Positions 1 through 9,703 of a stretch of DNA of 64,000 nucleotides are shown in pieces (position 1 is the first letter of the stretch; each line of letters starts with the position of its first letter). The DNA lies in assembly GCF_011634775.1 (NCBI RefSeq), contig NZ_JAALXT010000004.1, positions 558,001 through 622,000 of the forward strand, written 5' to 3'. The position numbers and the translations under genes were made by a program. Source of the DNA: Thalassoroseus pseudoceratinae (GTDB lineage: Bacteria > Planctomycetota > Planctomycetia > Planctomycetales > Planctomycetaceae). The notes under the pieces were generated by a model. That model saw only the letters and a list, made by a program, of their open reading frames with translations, searched no databases and was not told the DNA's origin.

Positions 1-2
1 CC

Positions 3-980
3 TGCGAGCGGTTTGAAACGTTGGAGCCGGGGGATTGGCATCGCGTGGGCAAACCCCTGCAAATTCGTTTCCAACACGCCGGTCACATTCTTGGTGCCGC
101 CATCACGGAATTGGAAATCGAAGACGACCGGGAACTTCGGCGGGTCGTTTTCACTGGAGATTTGGGGCGTTGTGGCATGCCGCTCCTACCCGACCCGCAA
201 CAGGTCGATGCCTGTGATGTCTTGATTGTCGAGTCGACGTACGCCAACACCGTCCATCCACCGTTAGCCGACCTCAAAGACCGTCTCGCGAAGATTGTTC
301 ATCAAGCAACCGAACGGAATGGGCGTGTCATCGTGCCCGCATTCAGCTTGGGACGCACGCAAACTCTGCTGGCGATCTGGCGGGAACTTCAGGAATCCGG
401 CCGTCTGCCCGAGATGCCTCTGTACATCGACAGCCCGTTGGCTCATCGCTTGGAAACCGTTTACGAACGACACCCCGACGCGGTGAAGTCGCCGGATACT
501 TCGATCTTTGCCGATCTTCCAAACGTTCACACCATCCGTACACAACGCGACAGCATGGCATTGAATTCTCGGCAAGAACCATTCGTGGTCGTTGCAGCGA
601 GCGGGATGTGCGAACACGGGCGGATTCGACATCACCTGTTGCACGCCCTGCCCAACGAGAACAACACAATCGTGCTGATCGGATTCCAAGCCCGAAATAC
701 GCTGGGCCGCTCACTGAGCGAGGGAGCGAAAACGGTTTCCATTCTCGGATACGAAACCCCGGTCCGGGCCGATGTCGAAGTTCTTTCCGGACTCTCCGCC
801 CACGCTGACGCCGAAGACCTGCGTTGGTGGTTTCGCAGCATGACAGAAACCGGCGGTGTCGGCCAAGCGTTCATCGTTCATGGCGAACCTCAAGCCGCCA
901 CTGCATTGGCGGCTCAAATTCGCGACGATTGCAACGAAGACCCAATCATCCCTGAATGGCGTGAGACATACACCACATGA
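3..980 (+). CDS. Beta-CASP metallo-beta-lactamase RNA-processing nuclease (5' partial)
   Basis: This is the C-terminal part of an MBL-fold beta-CASP protein, a family of zinc-dependent RNA endo/exonucleases related to eukaryotic CPSF73 and prokaryotic RNA 'specificity factors'. The reading frame is open to the left edge, so the N-terminus with the HxHxDH zinc motif lies outside the window. Visible landmarks in order are HAGHILGAA, FTGDLGR (MBL motif with the metal-ligand Asp), VESTYAN (beta-CASP region), PAFSLGRTQ, ASGMCEHGRI and LSAHADAEDL (RMMBL-type C-terminal motif with a metal-ligand His), then a final VHGEP. The gene ends 43 bp from the stop of the convergent gene at 1024. Family assignment is firm. 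Substrate cannot be read from sequence. Confidence 0.93.
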   Translation, partial: CERFETLEPGDWHRVGKPLQIRFQHAGHILGAAITELEIEDDRELRRVVFTGDLGRCGMPLLPDPQQVDACDVLIVESTYANTVHPPLADLKDRLAKIVHQATERNGRVIVPAFSLGRTQTLLAIWRELQESGRLPEMPLYIDSPLAHRLETVYERHPDAVKSPDTSIFADLPNVHTIRTQRDSMALNSRQEPFVVVAASGMCEHGRIRHHLLHALPNENNTIVLIGFQARNTLGRSLSEGAKTVSILGYETPVRADVEVLSGLSAHADAEDLRWWFRSMTETGGVGQAFIVHGEPQAATALAAQIRDDCNEDPIIPEWRETYTT

Positions 981-1023
981 ATTTCACGCATGGAAGGTGA
1001 TCGTCAACGCGAACGTCTGGACA

Positions 1024-1536
1024 TCATTGCATTTCGTCGTCGACTGGGAAACCATCCGGACCGAAGACCACCGTCCGCATGTTTTTCTCTTTCGGTGCGG
1101 AACTCGCCGCCTCACTTGGTTTTTCATCGCTGGACCGTTGGAACGGACCTGCGGAATCCGACTTCGATTGCTCTGCCACCACTGGCTCGGGCGGTTTTGG
1201 TTTGGCGGGCTCCTTCGGTTCTGGAGTCGGCTCAAACGTCGGAGACTTCGGGGCTTCCTTCTTGATGTTCTTCAGAATCGGCCCGCCAGCTTTCATCTGA
1301 GCATACTTGCGAACACCTTCCAACTCAGGAAGCTTTTCTTCGGTAGCCTGCAAATCTTCGTTCACGGCTTCCAGCAGTTCATCAAGCAATTCCGGCCGCA
1401 GTTTCGATTCGGACAGGTCAGCTTTCTTCCGTTCGACGTACGACTGAATGCCCTTCAGCTCGACAATTTCCAACTCGGCATCTTCGATATCTTTTTGAAC
1501 ATCTTCCAGTAACTGCGAGAAATCAATGCCCGACAT
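1024..1536 (-). CDS. Small coiled-coil protein with Pro-rich linker, unknown function
   Basis: I do not recognise a named family. The 170-residue protein begins MSGIDFSQLL. I chose the ATG at 1536 over a longer upstream frame because GGAAGG lies about 9 nt before it. Residues 1-90 are highly charged and predicted helical or coiled-coil (repeated E/L/K heptad-like pattern). Residues 95-140 are a Pro/Lys/Glu-rich linker. The last 20 residues contain a short ordered segment, RTVVFGPDGFPVDDEMQ. There is no signal peptide or membrane segment, so it is probably cytoplasmic. It converges on the beta-CASP gene and stands alone on its strand, with 329 bp upstream. Confidence 0.7.
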   Translation of the reverse strand: MSGIDFSQLLEDVQKDIEDAELEIVELKGIQSYVERKKADLSESKLRPELLDELLEAVNEDLQATEEKLPELEGVRKYAQMKAGGPILKNIKKEAPKSPTFEPTPEPKEPAKPKPPEPVVAEQSKSDSAGPFQRSSDEKPSEAASSAPKEKNMRTVVFGPDGFPVDDEMQ

Positions 1537-1865
1537 GAGATGACACCTTCCAATCAAGCCGACCGACCGATCCTTGCAGCCCAGACCGATCCAAAATTGT
1601 GAGACCCAACTTCGCCGAGATGGATGAGTATCCATCACAGACGGTTTATCGTAATCGAAACCGGTACGCGTTCAACCCGAGTCCACCCGGTTCGATTGTT
1701 TCCTCACAGACAAGATCACATTTCGAGGATTCGGCAGGACAGGCAAAGTTGGTTGGTGCCCAGCTTGATCGACCTGTCCCACCTCTCAAAACCATTCTCG
1801 TCGAAGTCGCTTGAAAAGACGAGCAAATTCGCCGAACGGCTCGATTGATCGCACCTTTGCCTCGC
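1537..1865. other. Intergenic region, no gene seen
   Basis: This 329-bp gap lies between the 3' end of the giant TPR gene and the start of the coiled-coil gene. The short frames here have no ribosome binding site and no recognisable protein. A weak inverted repeat (CTCGTC at 1797, GACGAG at 1818) has no T-run. The gap presumably holds the promoter of the gene starting at 1536, but I cannot place it. Confidence 0.4.
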
Positions 1866-4800
1866 TTACGGTGCGTCGATGCTGTTGGCGTCGGCTTCAA
1901 ACTGCCGGAGCATTTCCGGCAACGCTAGCCGACCACGAGCGTACTTCGCGGCCTCGCTTTCGGGGTAATCCCAACGACACTTGTTGTATCGTCGGTACGC
2001 CTCCCGATTATTCTTCGCCATCCGGTAACTCTCGCCCGCCCAGAACAACGCATCCGGTGCCAGAGCGGCATCGGGGAATTGTTTCGTGAACCGGTCGAAC
2101 GAAGCCCCACCATCACGGAACTGTTCTGCTTTGAAGTGACATTGCCCAATGCGGAACGCCATCCGCGAAGCATGCTCATGAGAAGCAAACTTGATCAAGA
2201 ACCGCTCCCCAACCTGAGCCGCAATGTCGTACACCTTGTTCTTGTAGAAGTGATCGGAAATACGAATCATCACGCTAGCGATCAGTGGGCTCTTGGGATA
2301 AGTCGCGGCCAAAGTCACGTAGGCTTCCAACGCCGCATCGAAGTCTCCGGATTCTTCATGGGCCTGAGCCAGTTTGTATTGAGCATCCGGAGCGAGCGAG
2401 TGTTCAGGATGCTGATTGACGATCAACTGATAGGAGTCGATCGCCGCATCCCATTCGCCCAGTTCTTGCGAAAACTGTCCCAATAAGTACGCCACGCGTG
2501 GAATGTACTTCGGATCGGGATAATCCTCCATCACTTCCTGCAGCAACCGACGACCCGCTTGCAGGTCCGCTTGTTGTTCGTCTTTGCGACCGAGATCCTT
2601 GTGGCTTTTGAACAACTCGAAATAGCTTTCCGAGATGTGGAACTTTGTTTCGACGGCCAACTTCTCGTCACTGAAGGTCTTACTGAACGCAGCGACCAAG
2701 CCATCGGTTCCAATGACAACCGGAATCGTCGTTGATGTTTCCAACTCGCCGGACTCCGTGCTCGCCGCCGGATCAGTGTACGTCACGGTGAGGGAATCGC
2801 CGAAGTACGTTTCGATGGTCGGATCGTCGAGACTCAAATTGCCGGGTGTGGGTTCCTCGCTCGCTTTGAGCGTCAGCGAACCGGTGAAGATTCCCGAGTG
2901 AGCCAACGTCTCAGCCAACAGCACTTCCTCGGCTTCACCGCGTTCGGTCGTTACTTGCACGGTGGTGGTGTCGCGTTTGTCGGACGTGTCCCGGTCGGCA
3001 TCGGTCACCATCAGGAACAGTTTCTCGCCGACGTGTAATTGTTCGACCGGATTTTCGTAGTCGCGATCCACACAAGCCAACTCGCCATTCGAGATCAGCC
3101 TCCCCTGTGTCGTGACGGCAGAGTCCCCATCTTTGGCATGTCGTTCATCGGGATAGGTCGCGGTGATCACGTCCTGTCCGGTGAGGTTCAACACCTTCGT
3201 CACGAGATTGCGATCAAAATCGGAGAGGCTGTCGTCATCAATCGGCGGACCTCCGATGAGATTCCGTGGCATCTCCGCCGACAATGGCACTAAGACCGGA
3301 CTACTCGCCCCACCAAGTTGCAGCACGACTTGCCCGACAAACCGCCCTTCCCGCAGTGGCCAATTCTTCGGCCCCGCATTTTGCTCCCGAGTGGCAAACG
3401 CATTCGAGATGACACATTCCAAATCAACGGTCGCACCATCAGTTGTCGCGAGTTGCAATTGAACCCGGCTCCGACTGTCGCGAGCCGCATCGGGGTCGAT
3501 CACCTCGATCGTCAGCGGGGCCTCAAACGCGACCCGGCTCAACTTCTGATCTTCGTCTGGCAGTTCGTAGCCAACCCGTGGCGGTCGATTGGAATTGGGT
3601 GGCGACGGGATCAACCGAGTTTCGAGAATCCGAATCTTCGCGGTCGACGGTTTCGCCACATACACAATACTTTCACGTGGCACGGAATGACCTGGGAACG
3701 TGTTCTGTTCATCAATATACCGGCAGAAAATCCGATCCCCGGCCTGAACTATCAATCCGTCATCGTCTGCACTTTCCGCGGTATCGACCTCCTTCGTGAA
3801 CACCCCGGAATACGGCTCCGTTTCTGTCGCGGTGAACCGAACTGGCTCACCATCGTTGACGACCACCTCGAATTCGACCGTATCGCGTTCGCTGGTTTGA
3901 TCACGGTCGTAGTCCACGATTTCCACGATAATTCGCTCGCCAGGATCGATTCGCATGAGTTCCTTGCGGACTTCATCCACGGCCCCGTTCCGTTGCTTGA
4001 CGAAATCGTAGGCAATCGGCGTGATTGCGGCGTTGAAGTATGTAGCGGTCAGTTCGTCACTGAGCAACCGACTTCGCCCCCCTGCACTTTGCGTGAACTC
4101 GTCGGTGTACGTGGCGGTGACGACATCCCCACCCGCAATTTCCAGCGTGTTGTTTGAGGCCAACGCTAAGACATCGGTTTCCGTAGGAATATACGGTTCC
4201 GCAGTTTCGTTGCGAATCTCGATGTTGCTCACCGCGACCGCTTCGCCGAGATACTCGTCGATCGAAAACCGCACATAACGCACGTCTTTCTCAGGGAACG
4301 CGAAGGACCAATTCCGGTCGGTCAACACGACGCTCTCGCCGCTTGTCGGCTCCAATGTGACACCGAACAGGTCCATCAGACCGCCACCGTTGATCGTCTC
4401 CGGTTTGATCGAAAGCGAGTGGGCCTCCGCCGCGGTCAACTCGACAACGCCGATTCGCAACGGTCGTGAGCGATTCCAGTCGCCTGTGTTGGGAACCTCG
4501 AACGAGATGCGTTGGTCGCCCAATTGGAAGATGCCCCGACTACGACCGCCGCCGCCATGCGAAACTTCCAGCACAACTTCGTACCGACCGGCTTTCGCAA
4601 CCGGAGTCTTCATCTCCAGCCAGTCTTCCGTGTTCTGCCAATAGCCAATGGCCTTCCGTTTGTCTTTCATGTCTTGCAGGCCAAACTGTTCTGTCTTCTT
4701 GTGAATCTCTGCAGATTCGACCGACAGCAGTATGGGTTCGCCGGTGGCTTCCGGTGACGACGCAACCGGATCGATCTTGGCGGCAGGTTGGGTTAGATCG

Positions 4801-7800
4801 AAATCCGAATGGCGAAACGCATGAAGTTGAATCGACGACGCCTGATGATCGGCCCGCATCAATGTCGCGGTGAGCTGCCGAGTCGAAGTTGTGGCCGCCG
4901 CGAAAATTGTGAGCGAATGCCGACCGCGTTCCAACCACACGTCGGCGGATCGGGAACCGTTTGCCACCGGCAGGTATAGTCGTCCGTCGACGGCGAATGC
5001 TGTTTGCTGTCCTTGGACGGCGATCCGTACCGCTCCGGCTCGCTCCTGCACGAAGCCACCGTTCCAAATCACTCCATAGGAATCACCACGTTCACCCTCT
5101 TCCAACTGCTCCTCTTCTTCGCGAATCCAACTGAGGGTTTCGACTTCCTTCTGATCGATAGCCGTGCCATTGTTCGCAAGATTAAGAACATCGCTCCACG
5201 AGTCTTTTCGGTAGTGATTTCCCTGGTAGACTCGCCGCGTCATCTGAAGCGTTTCCCACTCGGGATGCTCGACGCTGGGTAATTGCGGATGACTAGCGAG
5301 ATGGAACCACAACAACCCATCATTGCTGCCGTACACACCGCCCCGCACAGGCCGATATTGATCCGCCTGCGGTGTCGTGACACTTACGCGGGAAACCGAT
5401 TTCAAATCCTTCATATCCACTGTGAGCCACTTCGGTGTGGCGCCATCGGGTTCACTCAGCCAGAAGGACTCCGCATCCTGATCGATCGCCATCAGCGGGC
5501 TATGTTCAATCGCGGTATCACTGGCGAGGGCACCGGCAGGAAGTTCCTGCGTGCTCAAAGTCCCCTCGAACAAGCCAGCGTGTGACTCCGTTTCGGTCAA
5601 GGTGACTTGGACTTCGTCTCCACTATCCGCTTTGACTTTCACAGTCACCGCGTCCGCTTCCTCGGAAATATCCCGGTCAGGATCGGTAACCCGCAGATAG
5701 ACGGTGTTCCCCGGCTTCACCTGGTTGGCCGGCCGCACCTGGGAAATTGGCTGATCGGAGTCCCGCAGAGCTTGTTCTCGCGCAAGCCGTTCGCTGAAAG
5801 TTTCCTCGTCTTCGTCAACGATTTGACTACTCGCCAACTCGAACTCCGCATCGGCAGCCACTTGGATTTCCGCATCCGACAAAGCCACATTCTTGAACTC
5901 TTGCTTGAACTGGTCTGGGTAATCGCAGGTAATCACATCGCGACCAGAGAGTTGAAGCACATTGTCACCAGACTCGACGGTGCCCAACTTAGTTTCAAGA
6001 TCGGCACGGAAGAGTCCTTTACCCGCTCCCCCACTCGTTAGGTAGATCGTTTCATCATCACCGCCAGGCACCGTCCGGATGCGAACCGGAATCTTGTTGT
6101 GCCCGCGGCTAATTCCTAAGTCACTGTCTTGAACGACAATCGACAATGGCGTTCCAGGCCGATGCCAACGTTTGCTGGCCCGCCCCAGTCGTCCCACGGT
6201 TCGGAGCAAGTTTAATTGATCCATATAGCGTTCTTCGTCGCCATAAACTTCCGCTAAATTGAACAACGCCTGATTCGCCAGCGTGACGTTCGGCACCCGG
6301 TCCAGAACCGTCCGAAAGATTTCCCGAGCGTCATCCCGATCACCCCGACGGTAGGCAAGCACACCTCGCAGGAACTCGGCCCGCACCGTGACATCCGCCT
6401 CGCGACTCGCAGCGAGTTTTTGAAAAACCTGCTCCGCCTGGTCATAGACCTTTTGAGCCATCAACGTCTCGCCAATGCCAAACTCCGCTTCGATGGCTTC
6501 TGATGTGTCGGCATAGCGATTGAGAACGGTTTGATACTCACTTCGAGCAACATCGTACCGTTGAGCTTTGACATAACTCTTGGCAAGCAAAAGTTGAACT
6601 TTGGCTTTGGTCTCGGCGTCGTATTCCTTCGACTCACTGTTCTTGACTAGCCAAGCTCTTAGGAGATCTTCCACGCGTTGATAGTTCTCGTCCCCACCTG
6701 CTGCCAAGTGGCGATCACTCACAAACAGCAAGAGGTCAATCGGAACTTGCGTTTGATACTTATCGAACAGAGCCCGATTCGCCCGGTAGGTTTCGTCAGC
6801 TAATGCACGATCGCCCAACCGCAAATACAACGCTGCTTGCAAGAGTGGTGCAATGGGGCTGTTTTCGTCAATCGTCAGCCCAACGGCCCCCATACGTGAA
6901 TACGACTGAGCGACTAACTCTCGTCCTCGTTCCACCCGCCGCGATTCGACATTTTGAATATTGGCTAGCATTCCCGTCAGCAGCGTTGCGGCAACTTGAT
7001 ACTGTTTTTGTGTCATTGCCGACTGCACACTCGAAAGCACGACATCCCACTGATGGGAACCATCGCCAACAATTCGAGTGACATCTTGAAAGTCCAACAA
7101 TTGCTGAAGCGACGGAGCCCCCTCGCCAAGTTCCGCCTGCAACAACAAGAGTTCCGCCGCAGCAGATCCCCACGACAACCCCAAGTCACGGACGGCGGCA
7201 AAAACGCGGTGTTGATCTTCCGGCGTCACTTCTTGATCGGCGGATTGCACCAAGCGAATTGCATTGCTCGCAAGCCCGTCGTCGAATCCACTATTGCGAA
7301 ATGGCCGTTCGTCTTGCCGCGCACGAGCGTCCGCATAGACTTTCAAAAAGGCATCGTAGTTCTTCAGTTTCAAATGCTCGTATGCCAGAAGCTGCGAATA
7401 GCGCCCATGAAAATCAGACTCGACTTGCAATCGCTTTTGGAGGAATTCTTGCCGCTGTTGAGTTTGTTCGGCTTCCATCCGACTCAGCAACCGATCAGCA
7501 CATTGATAGCAATCGTAGTCCGTTTCACTTAAATCCAGATGTTTCGTCCAATAGTCGACTGCGTCCTTTTCCAACTCCAGGCGTGTCAGCACGTCACCGA
7601 TAAAACTAGCCGCATACGCGGAAGGACCGTACTTACTTTCCGCCGTTTGAATCCATTTCAAGGCACGTTTGGCTAGCTGTGCATCTTGATTTTTGTCACT
7701 CGCAATCATCAAACGTCGCCACGCATCCGCTTCCTGTGATTGTGGCTGAAAAGTCAGCAAATGCTCGGCGGCTTGTTTCTGGACTTCAGGGGGAGCCGTA

Positions 7801-9545
7801 TCAGTCGCAGCTTGCAGATACCAAAGTGCGATGTCGTATCGCTTCGGAAATCGCTCCGCGAGTTGACCATACAACTCGGCCGACCGTGAACGCTGGTCGC
7901 TAGGAGAATAGTGCCGATAGTAATATGCCTGCTGATACAAGACCTTCTCGGCCTGAACATCGCTCAATTGAGAATAATAGTCTTTCCGCAATAAGCGACT
8001 TCGAGCCGCGATAGATTCCTTTTCCCGATAACCTTTGATGTCCATCCAAACTTTCACATAGGCATCTTGATTCTGCTGATTGAGTTGCTTCTCCAAGTAA
8101 TCCGCGTGAGTTGCGGTTTCCTTCCGACGCTTAGCGTTCTTGATCCATTGCCGAAGATAACCTTCTAGCCGGTTGAGATGGATATGTTCGCGTCTTGACT
8201 TGAGAATCTCTGAAACGACGGTTCGAAATTTCCCCTCGTCTTCTACATTCGACAACAACCAACTCATAGCGCTCGAGGTGTAGTTGTCATTACTTGGGGA
8301 ATCGAGCACAAGTTGTCGCAGGGTTTGCCGAGTTTTCGACTCCTCTTTCATCCGATCTCGATAGAGTGTGTAAGCAAGCACATACCGCAAGTAAGCGCGA
8401 TGTTTTTCATTTTTCTGAACGGCCACTTGCAGAGTTTTCTCGACATGCTTCAATCGGTCTGGCTCGGTGCCGTTCCACTGAACGAAGTACTGGGCTGCAC
8501 CATGAGACTGTGCATCGTGTGGCAGGCACTGCTCAAGGATTTGAGCCGCTCCTTGTTGGTCACCACTCTTGGCGACTGCGTGTGCATACCGAATTCGTTT
8601 CGACCAGCGATCGTCCGCGTCAGGGTATTTTGATTCGTACTGTTTGACCGCAGCTTCAATTCGATTGATGGGAGCTTCCGACTGATAGAGTTGATCGACA
8701 AGCTGCCCCCGCAGATATTGGTCATCTCGGATCTTCAAAGCCGCTTCGATACTTTGTGCGGCATTCGCATGCTGACCGAGGGACCAATAGTTCTCGGCTG
8801 TATAACGGTGCAACGTCCACTGTCGCTCCTTATCTTTGGGCAATCCGGCTTTGGCCAACGCCACGCCAATCTGGTTGCTCTCCGCCCGTTTCCCGATGCG
8901 TCGCCAATCCCAGAACGCTTTCCATCCACACTCTTCCGTGAACGACCCTGCCGGCAACGCATGAAACATTTCCGCAGCGAGTTTGGCCCCTTCGTCGATT
9001 GATTTGGAATTGTTGACGCGGCTATAGAACTCGACCGCTTTCACACCAGCCTCACGTCCTTTTGCATTCGGTTGCCGACTCCACACTGCGTGCCATGCCC
9101 GTGCAGCCGCGAGTCGGTCGTCCATTTGGCTTAACGTTTCAGCGAGCCGTCGTTCGACATCAGGGCAAGCTGCGGATTTCGGATACTTAGCCAGAAGTTG
9201 TCGAGCATAGATTGTAAAATCTTGATTTCGACTCGTTGCCTCAAGACCGTCTAGCAGCTTGAGCATCACCGCCTCATGCCGAGGGTCATTCGGGTGAGAA
9301 ACCGTAAACCGCTGACCGATCCGAATGAGCCCGAAAACCCGCGAATTCTTGTGGTACAGCTCGACAAGCTTCACCATCACATCGGCAGCTTCAGGAGTAC
9401 TATCGTTGTACTTCCCGAGTTGCGCCTCTAAGTCTGAGACTTGCTGACTGACATCGTCGGCTTGCGTATCCTCTTGGGACAACGCCATCGAAGCTGGAGT
9501 CAAACATAGACTAAACAGCACAATCCATATGAGTCGGTGTGACAT
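1866..9545 (-). CDS. Giant exported TPR protein with Ig-like 'DxDRD...ETxxSGxFxG' repeats and sugar-binding-like modules
   Basis: A 2559-residue protein with an N-terminal signal peptide (MSHRLIWIVLFSLCLTPASM, cleavage probably near ALS-QE), so it is exported. Residues ~30-1100 are helical TPR/Sel1-like repeats. From ~1130 to 2260 it carries at least five copies of an Ig-like repeat: VTDPDRD at ~1285, VDYDRD at ~1873, VTDADRD at ~2180, and variants at ~1132 and ~2012. Each is followed by an ETxxSGxFxG strand and often by GxDVITATYxDE. Between copies sit a discoidin (F5/8 C)-like segment (~1342-1418), a PA14-like stretch (~1480-1560) and a CBM6-like stretch (~1625-1735). The C-terminus (~2298-2555) is again TPR. 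The upstream gene (9704-12004) has the same architecture in small, so the two probably work together at the envelope. The function is unknown. Module names inside the protein are from pattern memory and are less certain than the TPR call. Confidence 0.88.
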   Translation of the reverse strand: MSHRLIWIVLFSLCLTPASMALSQEDTQADDVSQQVSDLEAQLGKYNDSTPEAADVMVKLVELYHKNSRVFGLIRIGQRFTVSHPNDPRHEAVMLKLLDGLEATSRNQDFTIYARQLLAKYPKSAACPDVERRLAETLSQMDDRLAAARAWHAVWSRQPNAKGREAGVKAVEFYSRVNNSKSIDEGAKLAAEMFHALPAGSFTEECGWKAFWDWRRIGKRAESNQIGVALAKAGLPKDKERQWTLHRYTAENYWSLGQHANAAQSIEAALKIRDDQYLRGQLVDQLYQSEAPINRIEAAVKQYESKYPDADDRWSKRIRYAHAVAKSGDQQGAAQILEQCLPHDAQSHGAAQYFVQWNGTEPDRLKHVEKTLQVAVQKNEKHRAYLRYVLAYTLYRDRMKEESKTRQTLRQLVLDSPSNDNYTSSAMSWLLSNVEDEGKFRTVVSEILKSRREHIHLNRLEGYLRQWIKNAKRRKETATHADYLEKQLNQQNQDAYVKVWMDIKGYREKESIAARSRLLRKDYYSQLSDVQAEKVLYQQAYYYRHYSPSDQRSRSAELYGQLAERFPKRYDIALWYLQAATDTAPPEVQKQAAEHLLTFQPQSQEADAWRRLMIASDKNQDAQLAKRALKWIQTAESKYGPSAYAASFIGDVLTRLELEKDAVDYWTKHLDLSETDYDCYQCADRLLSRMEAEQTQQRQEFLQKRLQVESDFHGRYSQLLAYEHLKLKNYDAFLKVYADARARQDERPFRNSGFDDGLASNAIRLVQSADQEVTPEDQHRVFAAVRDLGLSWGSAAAELLLLQAELGEGAPSLQQLLDFQDVTRIVGDGSHQWDVVLSSVQSAMTQKQYQVAATLLTGMLANIQNVESRRVERGRELVAQSYSRMGAVGLTIDENSPIAPLLQAALYLRLGDRALADETYRANRALFDKYQTQVPIDLLLFVSDRHLAAGGDENYQRVEDLLRAWLVKNSESKEYDAETKAKVQLLLAKSYVKAQRYDVARSEYQTVLNRYADTSEAIEAEFGIGETLMAQKVYDQAEQVFQKLAASREADVTVRAEFLRGVLAYRRGDRDDAREIFRTVLDRVPNVTLANQALFNLAEVYGDEERYMDQLNLLRTVGRLGRASKRWHRPGTPLSIVVQDSDLGISRGHNKIPVRIRTVPGGDDETIYLTSGGAGKGLFRADLETKLGTVESGDNVLQLSGRDVITCDYPDQFKQEFKNVALSDAEIQVAADAEFELASSQIVDEDEETFSERLAREQALRDSDQPISQVRPANQVKPGNTVYLRVTDPDRDISEEADAVTVKVKADSGDEVQVTLTETESHAGLFEGTLSTQELPAGALASDTAIEHSPLMAIDQDAESFWLSEPDGATPKWLTVDMKDLKSVSRVSVTTPQADQYRPVRGGVYGSNDGLLWFHLASHPQLPSVEHPEWETLQMTRRVYQGNHYRKDSWSDVLNLANNGTAIDQKEVETLSWIREEEEQLEEGERGDSYGVIWNGGFVQERAGAVRIAVQGQQTAFAVDGRLYLPVANGSRSADVWLERGRHSLTIFAAATTSTRQLTATLMRADHQASSIQLHAFRHSDFDLTQPAAKIDPVASSPEATGEPILLSVESAEIHKKTEQFGLQDMKDKRKAIGYWQNTEDWLEMKTPVAKAGRYEVVLEVSHGGGGRSRGIFQLGDQRISFEVPNTGDWNRSRPLRIGVVELTAAEAHSLSIKPETINGGGLMDLFGVTLEPTSGESVVLTDRNWSFAFPEKDVRYVRFSIDEYLGEAVAVSNIEIRNETAEPYIPTETDVLALASNNTLEIAGGDVVTATYTDEFTQSAGGRSRLLSDELTATYFNAAITPIAYDFVKQRNGAVDEVRKELMRIDPGERIIVEIVDYDRDQTSERDTVEFEVVVNDGEPVRFTATETEPYSGVFTKEVDTAESADDDGLIVQAGDRIFCRYIDEQNTFPGHSVPRESIVYVAKPSTAKIRILETRLIPSPPNSNRPPRVGYELPDEDQKLSRVAFEAPLTIEVIDPDAARDSRSRVQLQLATTDGATVDLECVISNAFATREQNAGPKNWPLREGRFVGQVVLQLGGASSPVLVPLSAEMPRNLIGGPPIDDDSLSDFDRNLVTKVLNLTGQDVITATYPDERHAKDGDSAVTTQGRLISNGELACVDRDYENPVEQLHVGEKLFLMVTDADRDTSDKRDTTTVQVTTERGEAEEVLLAETLAHSGIFTGSLTLKASEEPTPGNLSLDDPTIETYFGDSLTVTYTDPAASTESGELETSTTIPVVIGTDGLVAAFSKTFSDEKLAVETKFHISESYFELFKSHKDLGRKDEQQADLQAGRRLLQEVMEDYPDPKYIPRVAYLLGQFSQELGEWDAAIDSYQLIVNQHPEHSLAPDAQYKLAQAHEESGDFDAALEAYVTLAATYPKSPLIASVMIRISDHFYKNKVYDIAAQVGERFLIKFASHEHASRMAFRIGQCHFKAEQFRDGGASFDRFTKQFPDAALAPDALFWAGESYRMAKNNREAYRRYNKCRWDYPESEAAKYARGRLALPEMLRQFEADANSIDAP

Positions 9546-9703
9546 CGTGGGTGGCTTTCAATAATTTTGATTGACTAGGTAAGTCAAAGCGAGTCGACAA
9601 GTTCTAAGACCCACAAGACCAAATCTAGTTTTCGTGTCGCGACTGACGTTTCATCTTCACCAGAAAACACCAAATCGGACGCAACACACATCATCAATGT
9701 GAT

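Noticed and set aside
3318-4157. 279-residue plus-strand frame inside the giant TPR gene
   Set aside because: Antisense shadow. The minus-strand frame contains the recognisable Ig-like repeats, and the plus-strand product has no family features.
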